46,233 nt of DNA from Paenibacillus ehimensis NBRC 15659. GTDB lineage: Bacteria > Bacillota > Bacilli > Paenibacillales > NBRC-103111. Of the stretch, positions 33,305-41,006 are shown piece after piece. The first letter of the stretch is position 1. Every line of letters begins with the position of its first letter. Both the position numbers and the translations under genes were made by a program. Below the pieces are notes generated by a model. It was not told the origin of the DNA. It saw only the letters and a program-made list of their open reading frames with translations, and made no database searches. The stretch is taken from contig NZ_BILX01000052.1 of NCBI RefSeq assembly GCF_004000785.1, positions 1-46,233 on the forward strand, read 5' to 3'.

Positions 33305-33716
33305 CGAATGGGCGGACATCTACCTGGACGATGAGGGGAATTTCAAGGCATCAGCTGACGGCGACGTGCAGCTGGTGACGGGAAAGGCGGCGTATTTGCA
33401 GGATGTGAAGCACGAACTGGAGACGATCCTCGGATCGTATCCGTTCGACGAGACATACGGCACCCGCTTGATCATGTACCTGCAACGGGAAAACACCGAA
33501 CTGTCCAGGCAAGAGCTCATCCAGGACGTGGAGGAAATCGTGCAACGGCACTCCTTCGTCGTTCCGGGCAGCGTGGACGTTCGGGCAAATTCGTGGACGC
33601 TGCGGGAAATCGAATTTAGCGTATCGTTCAGCGTTCAGACGCCGGACGGAATCGAATCGGCGGAACTGACGGTGCAGATCACCGTGGACGGCGTTCGCGT
33701 GGTAAGGAGTGAATGA
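33297..33716 (+). CDS. Baseplate wedge protein (gp25/Mu gp46/XkdS-like)
   Basis: 139 residues. WADIYLDDEGNFKASADGDVQLVTGKAAYLQDVKHELETILGSYPFDETYGTRLIMYLQRENTELSRQELIQDVEEIVQRHSFVVPGSVDV is the lysozyme-like wedge fold (DUF2634/gp46). It connects the hub to the wedge and the first sheath ring. The gene overlaps both neighbours by a few bases. Confidence 0.85.
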   Translation: MLDEWADIYLDDEGNFKASADGDVQLVTGKAAYLQDVKHELETILGSYPFDETYGTRLIMYLQRENTELSRQELIQDVEEIVQRHSFVVPGSVDVRANSWTLREIEFSVSFSVQTPDGIESAELTVQITVDGVRVVRSE

Positions 33717-34855
33717 ACGTGGATGAAGACTTGATTCAAGCCAAAACCGAAGACGAGCTCATGGAGGAAGCGAAACAGCAGCTTCGCGATCAGCAATTCC
33801 CGGCGCGTTTGTTGCGCAAGGGCGGCGTGTTCTACACGCTGCTGGCGCTATTCTTCCGGGCGCTCGCTGCCCTGTACGGCTTGTTGCCGGTCATCGTCCA
33901 GCAAATGTTCGTGCACTCGGCAACCGGAAAATGGCTCGATGTCGCGGCGCGGGAATATGGCGTCTTCCGGAAGCAGGCCACCAAGACGACCGGCAAGATC
34001 ACGTTCACACGCACGGACACGAGCCAGCGCGTCATCATTCCTGCCGGTTCAGTCTTTTCGACCGACCCCGATCTCGATGGTAACGAACGGAGGTTTTATC
34101 TCAAAGAGAACATCGTTCTGCCGGTCGGCGTTGCGGAAGTGGAAGGCGAGATCGAGGCCGAGGAAGCTGGGGCCGCCTACAATGTAGCCGCCGGAATGAT
34201 CCGAAACATGCTTACATTCGTACCTTATGTCACCGTAACAAACGGAGAAAATTGGCTAGTGCGCGAAGGTACAGACGAGGAATCGGACGAGGATTTGCGG
34301 GAGCGGACGCTCAACCGTTGGGAGCAACTGTCCACTGGCGGCATAAGAGACTATTACCGGTCGCTTGTGGAATCGATTAACGGGGTTGTAGCTGTCCATA
34401 TCGAGGATCAGCACCCGCGCGGAGAAGGAACGGCAGACATCATCATCACGAGTGTGGCAGGCGTCCCTTCCTCAACGATCGTTCAAGAAGCGCAGGATTT
34501 GATAACACAGTATGGTTCGTTGATCGGAGATATTCAGGCTTTTGCTGCCGAACCGGTGCAAATCAACATTGATGTCGTGCTACATTACGATTCCGAATAT
34601 GCGGAAAGCGAAGAAATCCGACAGGTGGCGCTCCTTCGCATCCAGGAAATGTTTCGCTATGGCGCAGAGGATCGCGGTGACGGCATTCTGCATATCAATC
34701 CCCGGTATCCGTTCGACGTATCGCTTATATATGCGAACTTGCGAACGATTCCGAATGTCATCCAAGTGGACGTGCTTCAACCGACCAGCACGGTCGTCAC
34801 CACCCGGCGGCAAGTGGCGGTATTGGGGACAGTAAACATCCAGGTGGTGGCTTAA
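33713..34855 (+). CDS. Baseplate J-like protein (Mu gp47/XkdT-like)
   Basis: 380 residues with the typical N-terminus (DEDLIQAKTEDELMEEAKQQLRDQQFPARLLRKGGVFYTLLALFFRALAALYGLLPVIVQQMFVHSATGKWLDVAAREYGVFRKQATKTTGKITFTR) and the conserved GTDEESDEDLRERTLNRWEQLSTGGIRDYYRSLVESINGVVAVHIEDQHPRGEGTADIIIT. It is the wedge ring component that triggers sheath contraction. The GTG at 33719 is 9 bases from AAGGAG; the ATG at 33713 is only 3 bases away, so the true start may be two codons later. Confidence 0.92.
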   Translation: MNVDEDLIQAKTEDELMEEAKQQLRDQQFPARLLRKGGVFYTLLALFFRALAALYGLLPVIVQQMFVHSATGKWLDVAAREYGVFRKQATKTTGKITFTRTDTSQRVIIPAGSVFSTDPDLDGNERRFYLKENIVLPVGVAEVEGEIEAEEAGAAYNVAAGMIRNMLTFVPYVTVTNGENWLVREGTDEESDEDLRERTLNRWEQLSTGGIRDYYRSLVESINGVVAVHIEDQHPRGEGTADIIITSVAGVPSSTIVQEAQDLITQYGSLIGDIQAFAAEPVQINIDVVLHYDSEYAESEEIRQVALLRIQEMFRYGAEDRGDGILHINPRYPFDVSLIYANLRTIPNVIQVDVLQPTSTVVTTRRQVAVLGTVNIQVVA

Positions 34856-34857
34856 CC

Positions 34858-35733
34858 GTGAAAAAGTTTGCGGATGACATTTTTTCTTGGGCGCACGGAA
34901 TATTCAAAAAGCTCCCCCGCAAGACGGATATGGACATCTACAAGCTGGCCGTCACGATCGGGAAGCTGCTCGACGATGCCAAATCCAGTATTTTTCGCCT
35001 TCGCGAGATTAAGTACATCTCGACTTCAACCGGCCGCGCGCTTGATCTGCATGGAATCGATCGAAAGATGCCTCGCTTGGCAGGTGAATCGGATGACAGT
35101 TATCGTCTTCGGCTCCTAACAGCTTATGATCTCTATCGTTTGGGCGGAACTGAGATCGGGCTGAAGAGAGTGCTTGAAGGATTGGGGTATCCGAACGCGA
35201 CACTGTATCCGCTTTGGCGCGAGAAATACAAATGGTCGAACGATCCTGTCCCGGTTCCGCTAACGCCGGACGCCAACCCGGAATATTTGGGCAAATGGTC
35301 TCAATTCGTGATCTCGCTCAATGTGACTGATCGGGAGGTCACGGCCCAGCAACGCGCGATATTCCGGGACACGATCAACCGGGCTAAGCCAATTGAAAGC
35401 AAGTTGTTTCGGCTCATAAACGAGATTCATGTCGCCGAGTCGATCATTTATAGCGTTCAAAGTGACGGTATGTATATAAGCATGGCCGCCGCGATCTCAT
35501 CACTTCCTGATATTTCAGCGGCCCCTGTTTTTCTAATCCAAGTGAGACAGTTCGTTATTGAAGATGATCGCCCGATCAAATATAACTGGAAGCTGTCCCG
35601 TCAACCGGCCCCTTTCAAGCTGAATGGTCTAATGAAGCTGGGGGCTCAAGCCATAGCGCACGGAGGACGGCATCGTCTTGGATTGACCATCTATCGTTCC
35701 GGTACTCAAACGGAAAGGAGTATTTTGATATGA
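34858..35733 (+). CDS. Tail protein I/Mu gp48-like baseplate-fibre connector
   Basis: 291 residues from a GTG. The N-terminal 130 residues (DIYKLAVTIGKLLDDAKSSIFRLREIKYISTSTGRALDLHGIDRKMPRLAGESDDSYRLRLLTAYDLYRLGGTEIGLKRVLEGLGYPNATLYPLW) match the gpI/gp48 type; the C-terminal half is beta-rich and specific to this phage. It attaches fibres to the baseplate. It overlaps the next gene by four bases. Confidence 0.85.
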   Translation: MKKFADDIFSWAHGIFKKLPRKTDMDIYKLAVTIGKLLDDAKSSIFRLREIKYISTSTGRALDLHGIDRKMPRLAGESDDSYRLRLLTAYDLYRLGGTEIGLKRVLEGLGYPNATLYPLWREKYKWSNDPVPVPLTPDANPEYLGKWSQFVISLNVTDREVTAQQRAIFRDTINRAKPIESKLFRLINEIHVAESIIYSVQSDGMYISMAAAISSLPDISAAPVFLIQVRQFVIEDDRPIKYNWKLSRQPAPFKLNGLMKLGAQAIAHGGRHRLGLTIYRSGTQTERSILI

Positions 35734-36092
35734 GCGTAGCTGTAACGACCAAAACAGCGCGGCTGAAGCTTCTCGCCGCCAGGCGCAACGGCACAGCGCT
35801 AGAACCGATCACCCACATGGCTTTCGGCACGGGAACAACTCCCCCGACGGCCAACGATACAGCACTCGAAAACGAATTGATTCGTGTACCCGTCACACTC
35901 GGGACCCAACCGAACGACACGACTTTGGTCTATATTGGCACCATTCCCGAAAACAGCAGCGCTGACGGAGAAACTATAACGGAGGCTGCGATCTTTGACA
36001 GCGATGGGGATATGATCGCCAGAAAAGTGTTCGGCGGCAAATTCAAAGACCCGGATGACGTATTCGTTCTGGATTGGAACGAGGAGTTTTAA
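35730..36092 (+). CDS. Tail-collar fibre N-terminal protein (DUF3751-like)
   Basis: 120 residues: MSVAVTTKTARLKLLAARRNGTALEPITHMAFGTGTTPPTANDTALENELIRVPVTLGTQPNDTTLVYIGTIPENSSADGETITEAAIFDSDGDMIARKVFGG. This is the baseplate-attachment domain usually found at the start of tail fibres (phage tail-collar, DUF3751). Here it is a separate gene, so the fibre proper (next gene) probably binds it non-covalently. Confidence 0.85.
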   Translation: MSVAVTTKTARLKLLAARRNGTALEPITHMAFGTGTTPPTANDTALENELIRVPVTLGTQPNDTTLVYIGTIPENSSADGETITEAAIFDSDGDMIARKVFGGKFKDPDDVFVLDWNEEF

Positions 36093-36121
36093 CGGTTTGA
36101 CCCGAGAAAGGAGGAAGACCA

Positions 36122-37789
36122 GTGGCTGACTTGATTGGAAATCCGTCTAAATTTCATGATCGTGTCGAGGAACTGACTGAGGACCATGATGCAGTTCCAG
36201 AAACCTGGAATCCTACGCATCAGAAATTTATCGATAATGACGTACATTTGAAATCAAAAATCGAGAATATTATTTCGCCCTCAGCAGTTTATTTCGATAT
36301 GAAAGATAAATTTAGAGCTTGGCAAGGCGTGTCAACTGATGGAAATTTTATTTATGTGGTAACAGATCGCAATGAAAACTTTGAATTGGAGAACATCATC
36401 TCCGTTTATACGATGGATGGAATCTTCGTTAGTGAAAAGCGAAATGCGTATATTGGAACAGATTCCTCTGGAAGATTTATGTCATTTGGTGACTGCTCGG
36501 TTATTGATGGTTATCTTTATGTTCCTGTATACAACTGTAATAGCGGTGGCCCACCGCCTTTTGAAAGCAAAGTTGTGCAGTATTCCCTTCCGGACCTAAG
36601 CCAAGTCTCGGAAGTCGACATTGGTAGTGGAGTAGCAGAGTGTGTCACAAAACATCTAGATGACTTCTGGGTATGTTATCACGATCTAGCCGTTGTTAAA
36701 AGATTCAACAGCAATTTTACATTAAAGGAGACTTACAATCTGTCTCAAGAGTTGGGTACTGAGGGAGGCTATCAAAGTCTTTTATGGGTAGATGGCTTTC
36801 TTTATCTGAATTTGCATGGCTCCAATAATTATGGCATAGCCTATGCGCCTGGCCTCGATAAATATAGTTTTGATGGGACCAACTTTACCTTCGTTGAACG
36901 AATAAAACCACCGACTTATGGAGCAGGTCAAGGTATCTGCAAATTCGGTAACAACTATTATTGGAACGATCGTCCTGGCAACAAAATTATCATTACAAAC
37001 TACTTAAAAAGAGGAAACTTGCTTCCATTATTAAGTGAATCAAGGACTGTTTTATTAGGGGATGTGGGCTTAGGAGTCGAACCACGGATTGTTCCTGTTG
37101 ATGGTAGACGCTATTTGTCCATAAAAGGTGATAGTTCGCTTGGTGTCATAGAGCTAGGATCGGGGGCTGAAGATGCCGACATTCGTCCGGTAGGTACCAT
37201 TCATTATGTTGATCTTAATTGTACCGGTGTGGAAAAACGAATCGGAAATATAGCCTACTACTTACAGGGGACAACACCAAATAATAGAGGCGGGCAGTTA
37301 CGATTAGCTTTAAAGATGGATAACGGAGATAAATTGATTGATCGATTTATTATTCACTCTGACGGCGTGATGGAGGTCATTAACCAGTCAAGTTTCCGAG
37401 CATATCAAAGCGTTGCCCAAAGCTTAGCAGCAAATACAGAAACCAAGATTCTTTTCCAAACCAAGGATTATGATAATCAAAATGAATTTGACTCCACGAG
37501 TTCTGTATTTACTGCTAAAAGAGACGGAATTTATATGATTTCTTGTGGTGTTGGTTTCGACCAACCAGCGTCAAATAGGGTTATCCTTACAGTCCGAAAG
37601 AATGGACAAACTTATGAAATGCTTGCCGATGTTACCTCTACGGCAGCCGGTCATGCATCATTTACCGGCTCTACCATCGTAAAGCTTGCTGCTGGTGACT
37701 ATTTAGAAGTTGCCATCTACTCTACTAATTCGGTAACTTGTTTTAATCATTCAAGTAGAACATTCTTCTCCGCTATAAAAATAGCATAG
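36122..37789 (+). CDS. Tail fibre/receptor-binding protein with C1q-like tip
   Basis: 555 residues from a GTG with AGGAGG upstream. The short N-terminal segment (MADLIGNPSKFHDRVEELTEDHDAVPETWNPTHQKFIDNDVHLKSKIENI) is typical of fibre attachment regions. Residues 55-360 resemble a beta-propeller or Kelch-like repeat (WQGVSTDGNFIYVVTDR; FGDCSVIDGYLYVPVYNC; LLWVDGFLYLNLHGSNNYGI; GICKFGNNYYWNDRPGN). The last 130 residues have the C1q/TNF-like pattern (SSVFTAKRDGIYMISCGVGF...GSTIVKLAAGDYLEVAIYS...SSRTFFSAIKIA), a trimeric tip. From about codon 15 the DNA turns much more AT-rich than the upstream genes, pointing to horizontal replacement of the fibre. Confidence 0.82.
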   Translation: MADLIGNPSKFHDRVEELTEDHDAVPETWNPTHQKFIDNDVHLKSKIENIISPSAVYFDMKDKFRAWQGVSTDGNFIYVVTDRNENFELENIISVYTMDGIFVSEKRNAYIGTDSSGRFMSFGDCSVIDGYLYVPVYNCNSGGPPPFESKVVQYSLPDLSQVSEVDIGSGVAECVTKHLDDFWVCYHDLAVVKRFNSNFTLKETYNLSQELGTEGGYQSLLWVDGFLYLNLHGSNNYGIAYAPGLDKYSFDGTNFTFVERIKPPTYGAGQGICKFGNNYYWNDRPGNKIIITNYLKRGNLLPLLSESRTVLLGDVGLGVEPRIVPVDGRRYLSIKGDSSLGVIELGSGAEDADIRPVGTIHYVDLNCTGVEKRIGNIAYYLQGTTPNNRGGQLRLALKMDNGDKLIDRFIIHSDGVMEVINQSSFRAYQSVAQSLAANTETKILFQTKDYDNQNEFDSTSSVFTAKRDGIYMISCGVGFDQPASNRVILTVRKNGQTYEMLADVTSTAAGHASFTGSTIVKLAAGDYLEVAIYSTNSVTCFNHSSRTFFSAIKIA

Positions 37790-37822
37790 CTGTAATCGAG
37801 TTAGCGAATGGAGTTATGCTAT
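37781..37822. repeat. Inverted repeat at fibre/acyltransferase junction
   Basis: ATAGCATA (37781-37788) and TATGCTAT (37815-37822) are perfect complements separated by 26 bases, spanning the fibre stop codon. No T run follows. It may be a weak hairpin in the transcript or a relic of cassette exchange. Confidence 0.45.
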
Positions 37823-37852
37823 GATTAACAAAAAAAGTATTGCGGAGGACGT

Positions 37853-38965
37853 ATGAGAAATCTTGGACTTGATATGGCGAGAAGTCTGGCAATATTAATG
37901 GTTTTAGTAAGCCACAGCCGCATGTTCTTTACAAAGTTTGGAGATGTTCAGTCCCTATCTTTTAACGGCTTGCTTGGAGTGGAATTGTTCTTTGTACTGA
38001 GTGGTTTTCTAATTGGTGGAATCATTATACGGGATTTGATAGAAGGAAATGGTTCACTAATACAATTTTATTCACGGCGGTGGCTTAGAACACTTCCTGC
38101 GTATTTTCTTGTTTTAAGTATTGTGATATTAATCGCTGTTTGGAACCATCAAAAATGGTTTTATCAACATTTCTTATTTATTCAGAATTTTAATTATGAA
38201 CAACTTGGCTTTTTCGGAGTATCCTGGAGTCTTTCGATTGAGGAATGGTTTTATCTACTAACTCCACCTTGCTTATTAATATTAACAAAGCTCGGGAAGG
38301 CAAATAGAAAGACGTTGTTCTTCGTATTTTGTATTAGTGTCATTCTTCTCTCTGTTGTAGCCAAAATTATTTACACGTACCAATACAATCCTCCTTGGGA
38401 TGCTGGGATACGAAAACAAATTTTTTTACGAATGGATAGCTTAATGTTTGGGGTGATGTTAGCCGGAATAAAGTATTACTTCAAACCTTTTTATGAACGT
38501 GTCAGCAGCGCTCATTTATTCTGGGTGTCTCTGGCAATGGTCGTATCGATAGTCCTCTACTACGTAGTTGGACTGGATGGTGGCAGAGATAGAATAAATC
38601 ATTCTATTATCGGCAGAACTATCCTCTTTGATGCCATTTCAATTGCATTTATGCTTATGATCTGGTCATTGGAAAAAAGTAAGAGGATAAATGATATCCA
38701 AGGAAGTTTGCGAAAAATATGCACTTTTTTAGCCGTAACAAGCTACTCTGTGTATCTTATTCATCTGGAAATTTTCTCTTTTGTTAATAGAAAAGTGGAG
38801 TCGGTTTACTCAATTCCGACAATGTTCCTAGTGTTATTCTCAACTTTAGTAACAGTTTTTATTTTGGCATATGGACTCCATCGTTATTGGGAAAAGCCAT
38901 TCATGAATCTTCGAGAGAAGAGAATGGCGAGAATTGGTATACCAAAAAACAATTCCACTATCTAA
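37853..38965 (+). CDS. Membrane O-acyltransferase (AT3 family), lysogenic-conversion candidate
   Basis: 370 residues. An acyltransferase-3 protein of the OafA/YrhL/OatA type: N-terminal GLDMARSLAILMVLVSHSRMFF with the family His, GVELFFVLSGFLIGGIIIRDL, FYSRRWLRTLPAYFLVL, WSLSIEEWFYLLTP, and about ten membrane helices ending in YWEKPFMNL. The family moves acetyl or similar groups from the cytoplasm to extracellular polysaccharides. The gene is AT-rich like the adjacent fibre, has GCGGAGGAC upstream, and is not needed for virion assembly. I infer a surface-modifying moron that may block adsorption of phages with related fibres. Confidence 0.9.
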   Translation: MRNLGLDMARSLAILMVLVSHSRMFFTKFGDVQSLSFNGLLGVELFFVLSGFLIGGIIIRDLIEGNGSLIQFYSRRWLRTLPAYFLVLSIVILIAVWNHQKWFYQHFLFIQNFNYEQLGFFGVSWSLSIEEWFYLLTPPCLLILTKLGKANRKTLFFVFCISVILLSVVAKIIYTYQYNPPWDAGIRKQIFLRMDSLMFGVMLAGIKYYFKPFYERVSSAHLFWVSLAMVVSIVLYYVVGLDGGRDRINHSIIGRTILFDAISIAFMLMIWSLEKSKRINDIQGSLRKICTFLAVTSYSVYLIHLEIFSFVNRKVESVYSIPTMFLVLFSTLVTVFILAYGLHRYWEKPFMNLREKRMARIGIPKNNSTI

Positions 38966-39024
38966 ACCATATAGACGATTATTTCGGGAACTAGGCATAT
39001 CCAAACAGCAAGGAGTGAACGGAA

Positions 39025-39828
39025 TTGTCGACACAACTGAAAGTCGCTATCGACGCAGGGCATGGGCCGGATACACCAGGCAAACGATGCCCTGACGACT
39101 CGATGCGAGAGTTTCAATTCAACAGCGTGGTTGCTCGTTATGTTAGGGACGGATTAAGTGATTATATCGGAGTGGAGACGATATTCACCCATGCGGATGA
39201 CGGGAGCCGCGATGTTCCGCTTAAAGAACGGACGGACAAGGCAAATGCTTGGAAGGCCGACGTGCTTGTCTCCATCCACGCAAACGCCTACGGAAGCGAC
39301 TGGAATGATGCGCAAGGCATAGAGACATATGTCTATACGACACGGCCAGCAGAAGCAGCCAAACTGGCAGAGGCGGTCCAGCGAAATCTTTTACTGGAGA
39401 CAGGAAGGAAGAATCGCGGAGTCAAAGCGGACAACCTGCATATGCTTCGCGAGTCCAACATGACCGCAATTCTCGTGGAGTGCGGCTTCATGACGAACCG
39501 CGACGAAGCGAGGCTCCTCAAAGATGACGACTATCGCCGGAAATGTGCAATGGGAATCGTGGCCGGTATTGTTGAGGTTTACGGGCTTAAAAAGAAGGCT
39601 CCGAACCCGACTTCAACACCGATGCAGCCCGTCTATGGTGGTAAATTCAAGGACGTGCCGGACGATCATTATGCCAAAGGCGCAACGGAGCGTTTGGCTG
39701 CAAAGGGAATCATTAACGGTATGGCCGATGACCTATTTGGTTTCGGCAGATCGATCACTCGCGAAGATGTAGCCGTTATGGTGGACCGCGCGGTCACATA
39801 CCTGGAACAAAAAATCTCACAGAACTAG
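39025..39828 (+). CDS. Endolysin: N-acetylmuramoyl-L-alanine amidase with SLH domain
   Basis: 267 residues from a TTG preceded by AAGGAG. An Amidase_3 domain (1-190) has all zinc and catalytic residues: His13 (DAGHG), Glu29, His85 (SIHANA) and Glu152 (VECGF). A single SLH domain (about 206-258, FKDVPDDHYAKGATERLAAKGIINGMADDLFGFGRSITREDVAVMVDRAV) follows. It has no signal peptide, so it needs a holin for release. SLH domains bind pyruvylated secondary wall polymers of Paenibacillaceae and relatives, which would target the lysin to the host wall. Confidence 0.93.
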   Translation: MSTQLKVAIDAGHGPDTPGKRCPDDSMREFQFNSVVARYVRDGLSDYIGVETIFTHADDGSRDVPLKERTDKANAWKADVLVSIHANAYGSDWNDAQGIETYVYTTRPAEAAKLAEAVQRNLLLETGRKNRGVKADNLHMLRESNMTAILVECGFMTNRDEARLLKDDDYRRKCAMGIVAGIVEVYGLKKKAPNPTSTPMQPVYGGKFKDVPDDHYAKGATERLAAKGIINGMADDLFGFGRSITREDVAVMVDRAVTYLEQKISQN

Positions 39829-39841
39829 GAGGGAATCTTCT

Positions 39842-40105
39842 ATGAAAATCGACATCGGAATTTACGACACGACTCTGATCCCGGCCATGATCTTTATCTT
39901 GTGGATCATCGGCCAGGCTGGGATGCAGAAGCGCTTCCTGCCGATTGTGGCCCTTGTACTCGGTATAGTGCTCGGCCTGATCTTTATCGGGGCCACACCT
40001 GAAGGTGCGATCGCAGGCGTGCTCCTGGCCGCAGCAGCGGTCGGTTTCCATAGTGGTCCGAAAAACGTCCTTCAAGCGTTAAAGCAAACCGACAATACTC
40101 AATAA
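39842..40105 (+). CDS. Holin-like membrane protein
   Basis: 87 residues right after the endolysin, AGGAGGG upstream. Two to three membrane helices (TTLIPAMIFILWIIGQAGM; FLPIVALVLGIVLGLIFIGA; AIAGVLLAAAAVGFHSG) and a hydrophilic tail match small holins found beside amidases in Firmicutes phages. It should make the membrane hole that lets the endolysin reach the wall. Confidence 0.87.
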   Translation: MKIDIGIYDTTLIPAMIFILWIIGQAGMQKRFLPIVALVLGIVLGLIFIGATPEGAIAGVLLAAAAVGFHSGPKNVLQALKQTDNTQ

Positions 40106-40120
40106 TGAATTAATCTCCGA

Positions 40121-40150
40121 CCCCGCTGATATGTCCGGCGGGGCTCCTTT
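40121..40150 (+). terminator. Probable terminator at end of the late operon
   Basis: CCCCGC pairs with GCGGGG over an 11-base loop, followed by CTCCTTT. The T run is weak and interrupted, so part of the transcripts may continue into the methyltransferase gene. Confidence 0.6.
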
Positions 40151-40188
40151 AAACATCAAAACCAAACATATGTTCTAGGAGTGAAGAC

Positions 40189-40893
40189 ATGATTTATAAC
40201 ATGGATTGTATCGAGGGGGCAAAGCAGTTCATTGCGGACGCATCGGTGGACCTGATAATTACGGACCCACCGTACAATCTCGGTTTCGCAGGCACGACAC
40301 AGACACGTAACAAAAAGCCGCGATTCAATATAATTGCAAACGACAGACTTTCACCAAGGGAATATCAGAGATTCACATTTCAATGGCTCTATCAGGCGTA
40401 TCGTGTATTGAAACCGGGGCGTCATATCTACGTTTGCATTGACTGGCGCATGTATCCGTTCATGGCCCTTTGGATGAGGCGCGTGGGCTTCGTAATCAAG
40501 AATGTGATAGTATGGGATAAAGTGCAAATGGGGCTTGGTTATCAGTATCGCTTTCAACACGAGTTCATCATTTTTGCTGTTAAGGGTGAAAAGAAAGCAA
40601 GGCAAATACGGACGCGATCCGCGACAGACGTTTGGAGAGTACCCAAAATTCCGGGGAATAAGACCATTCATCCGACAGAAAAACCGTCGGAGCTAATGGA
40701 CCGAATGATTCTTAACAGCAGCGAAGACAGAGAGTTAGTCGCGGACTTTTTCTCTGGTTCGGGACCAGTCGCGGAGGCGGTTATTAAACAAGGAAGAAGA
40801 TTAATCGCTTTTGAGGTTGATCCGATGTGGTACGAGGTTTCGCGTGAAAGGATTGAAAGGACAATTCAAACCATTACATCGCAGAAGGATTAG
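40189..40893 (+). CDS. Orphan DNA methyltransferase (N6-adenine/N4-cytosine type)
   Basis: 234 residues; AGGAG upstream. The catalytic DPPYNL (motif IV, about 26-31) is N-terminal and the S-adenosylmethionine-binding FFSGSG (motif I, near 186) is C-terminal, with HPTEKPSELMDRMI between them: the beta-class order. DPPY methylates an exocyclic amino group of adenine or cytosine. No restriction endonuclease is adjacent. Its place as the last gene before the right end is that of mom in Mu, which modifies DNA against host restriction; I infer the same use. The target sequence cannot be read from the protein. Confidence 0.9.
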   Translation: MIYNMDCIEGAKQFIADASVDLIITDPPYNLGFAGTTQTRNKKPRFNIIANDRLSPREYQRFTFQWLYQAYRVLKPGRHIYVCIDWRMYPFMALWMRRVGFVIKNVIVWDKVQMGLGYQYRFQHEFIIFAVKGEKKARQIRTRSATDVWRVPKIPGNKTIHPTEKPSELMDRMILNSSEDRELVADFFSGSGPVAEAVIKQGRRLIAFEVDPMWYEVSRERIERTIQTITSQKD

Positions 40894-41001
40894 GCCGATC
40901 GAACTGTGTTCGAGTCTGCACAACCCGATTACCGCCATTCTTTATTAACTGCTTTTCGCAAGTAACGTGAGATTTTTTCGCAAATTCACTGCGACGCTAC
41001 A
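40894..41001. repeat. Prophage right end with paired TTGCGAAAA sites
   Basis: Non-coding. Read inward from the end, it begins TGTAGCGTCGCAGTGAATTT. TTGCGAAAA occurs twice on the minus strand (40975-40983 and 40953-40961), 22 bases apart, which equals the size of a MuA binding site. A dyad TCGAAC-TGT-GTTCGA lies at 40899-40913, just after the methyltransferase. Confidence 0.8.
40973..41001 (-). repeat. Right terminal repeat of prophage
   Basis: The outermost 29 bases, matching the left end at 21 positions in inverted orientation, and ending in CA on the plus strand. Confidence 0.85.
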
Positions 41002-41006
41002 GCGAA
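41002..41006. repeat. Target site duplication, right copy (GCGAA)
   Basis: Second copy of the 5-bp duplication. Together with the left copy it defines the insertion point between codons 71 and 72 of the permease. Confidence 0.93.

Larger units (their letters stand above)
6496..41001 (+). mobile_element. Complete Mu-like transposable prophage, 34.5 kb
   Basis: Bounded by TG and CA, imperfect terminal inverted repeats and a GCGAA duplication. It encodes a DDE transposase and an AAA ATPase in the A-B order of Mu, GemA and Mor homologues, the Mu-type head module (gp27/gp28/gp29/F/I/Z-like) and a contractile tail whose baseplate proteins resemble both Mu and PBSX. No tyrosine or serine integrase is present, as expected for transposition-based lysogeny. 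Every essential module I can name is intact and nearly all genes run rightward with start-stop overlaps, so the element is probably inducible. It sits in a host permease gene in the same orientation as that operon. Confidence 0.96.

Noticed and set aside
36000..39000. Mu G-segment inversion system (gin and alternative fibres)
   Set aside because: There is no invertase gene and no second fibre set in opposite orientation; the short inverted repeat at 37781-37822 is too close and does not flank fibre segments.
6496..41001. Site-specific integrase or classical att sites
   Set aside because: No tyrosine or serine recombinase was found; the 5-bp duplication and DDE transposase explain the insertion.
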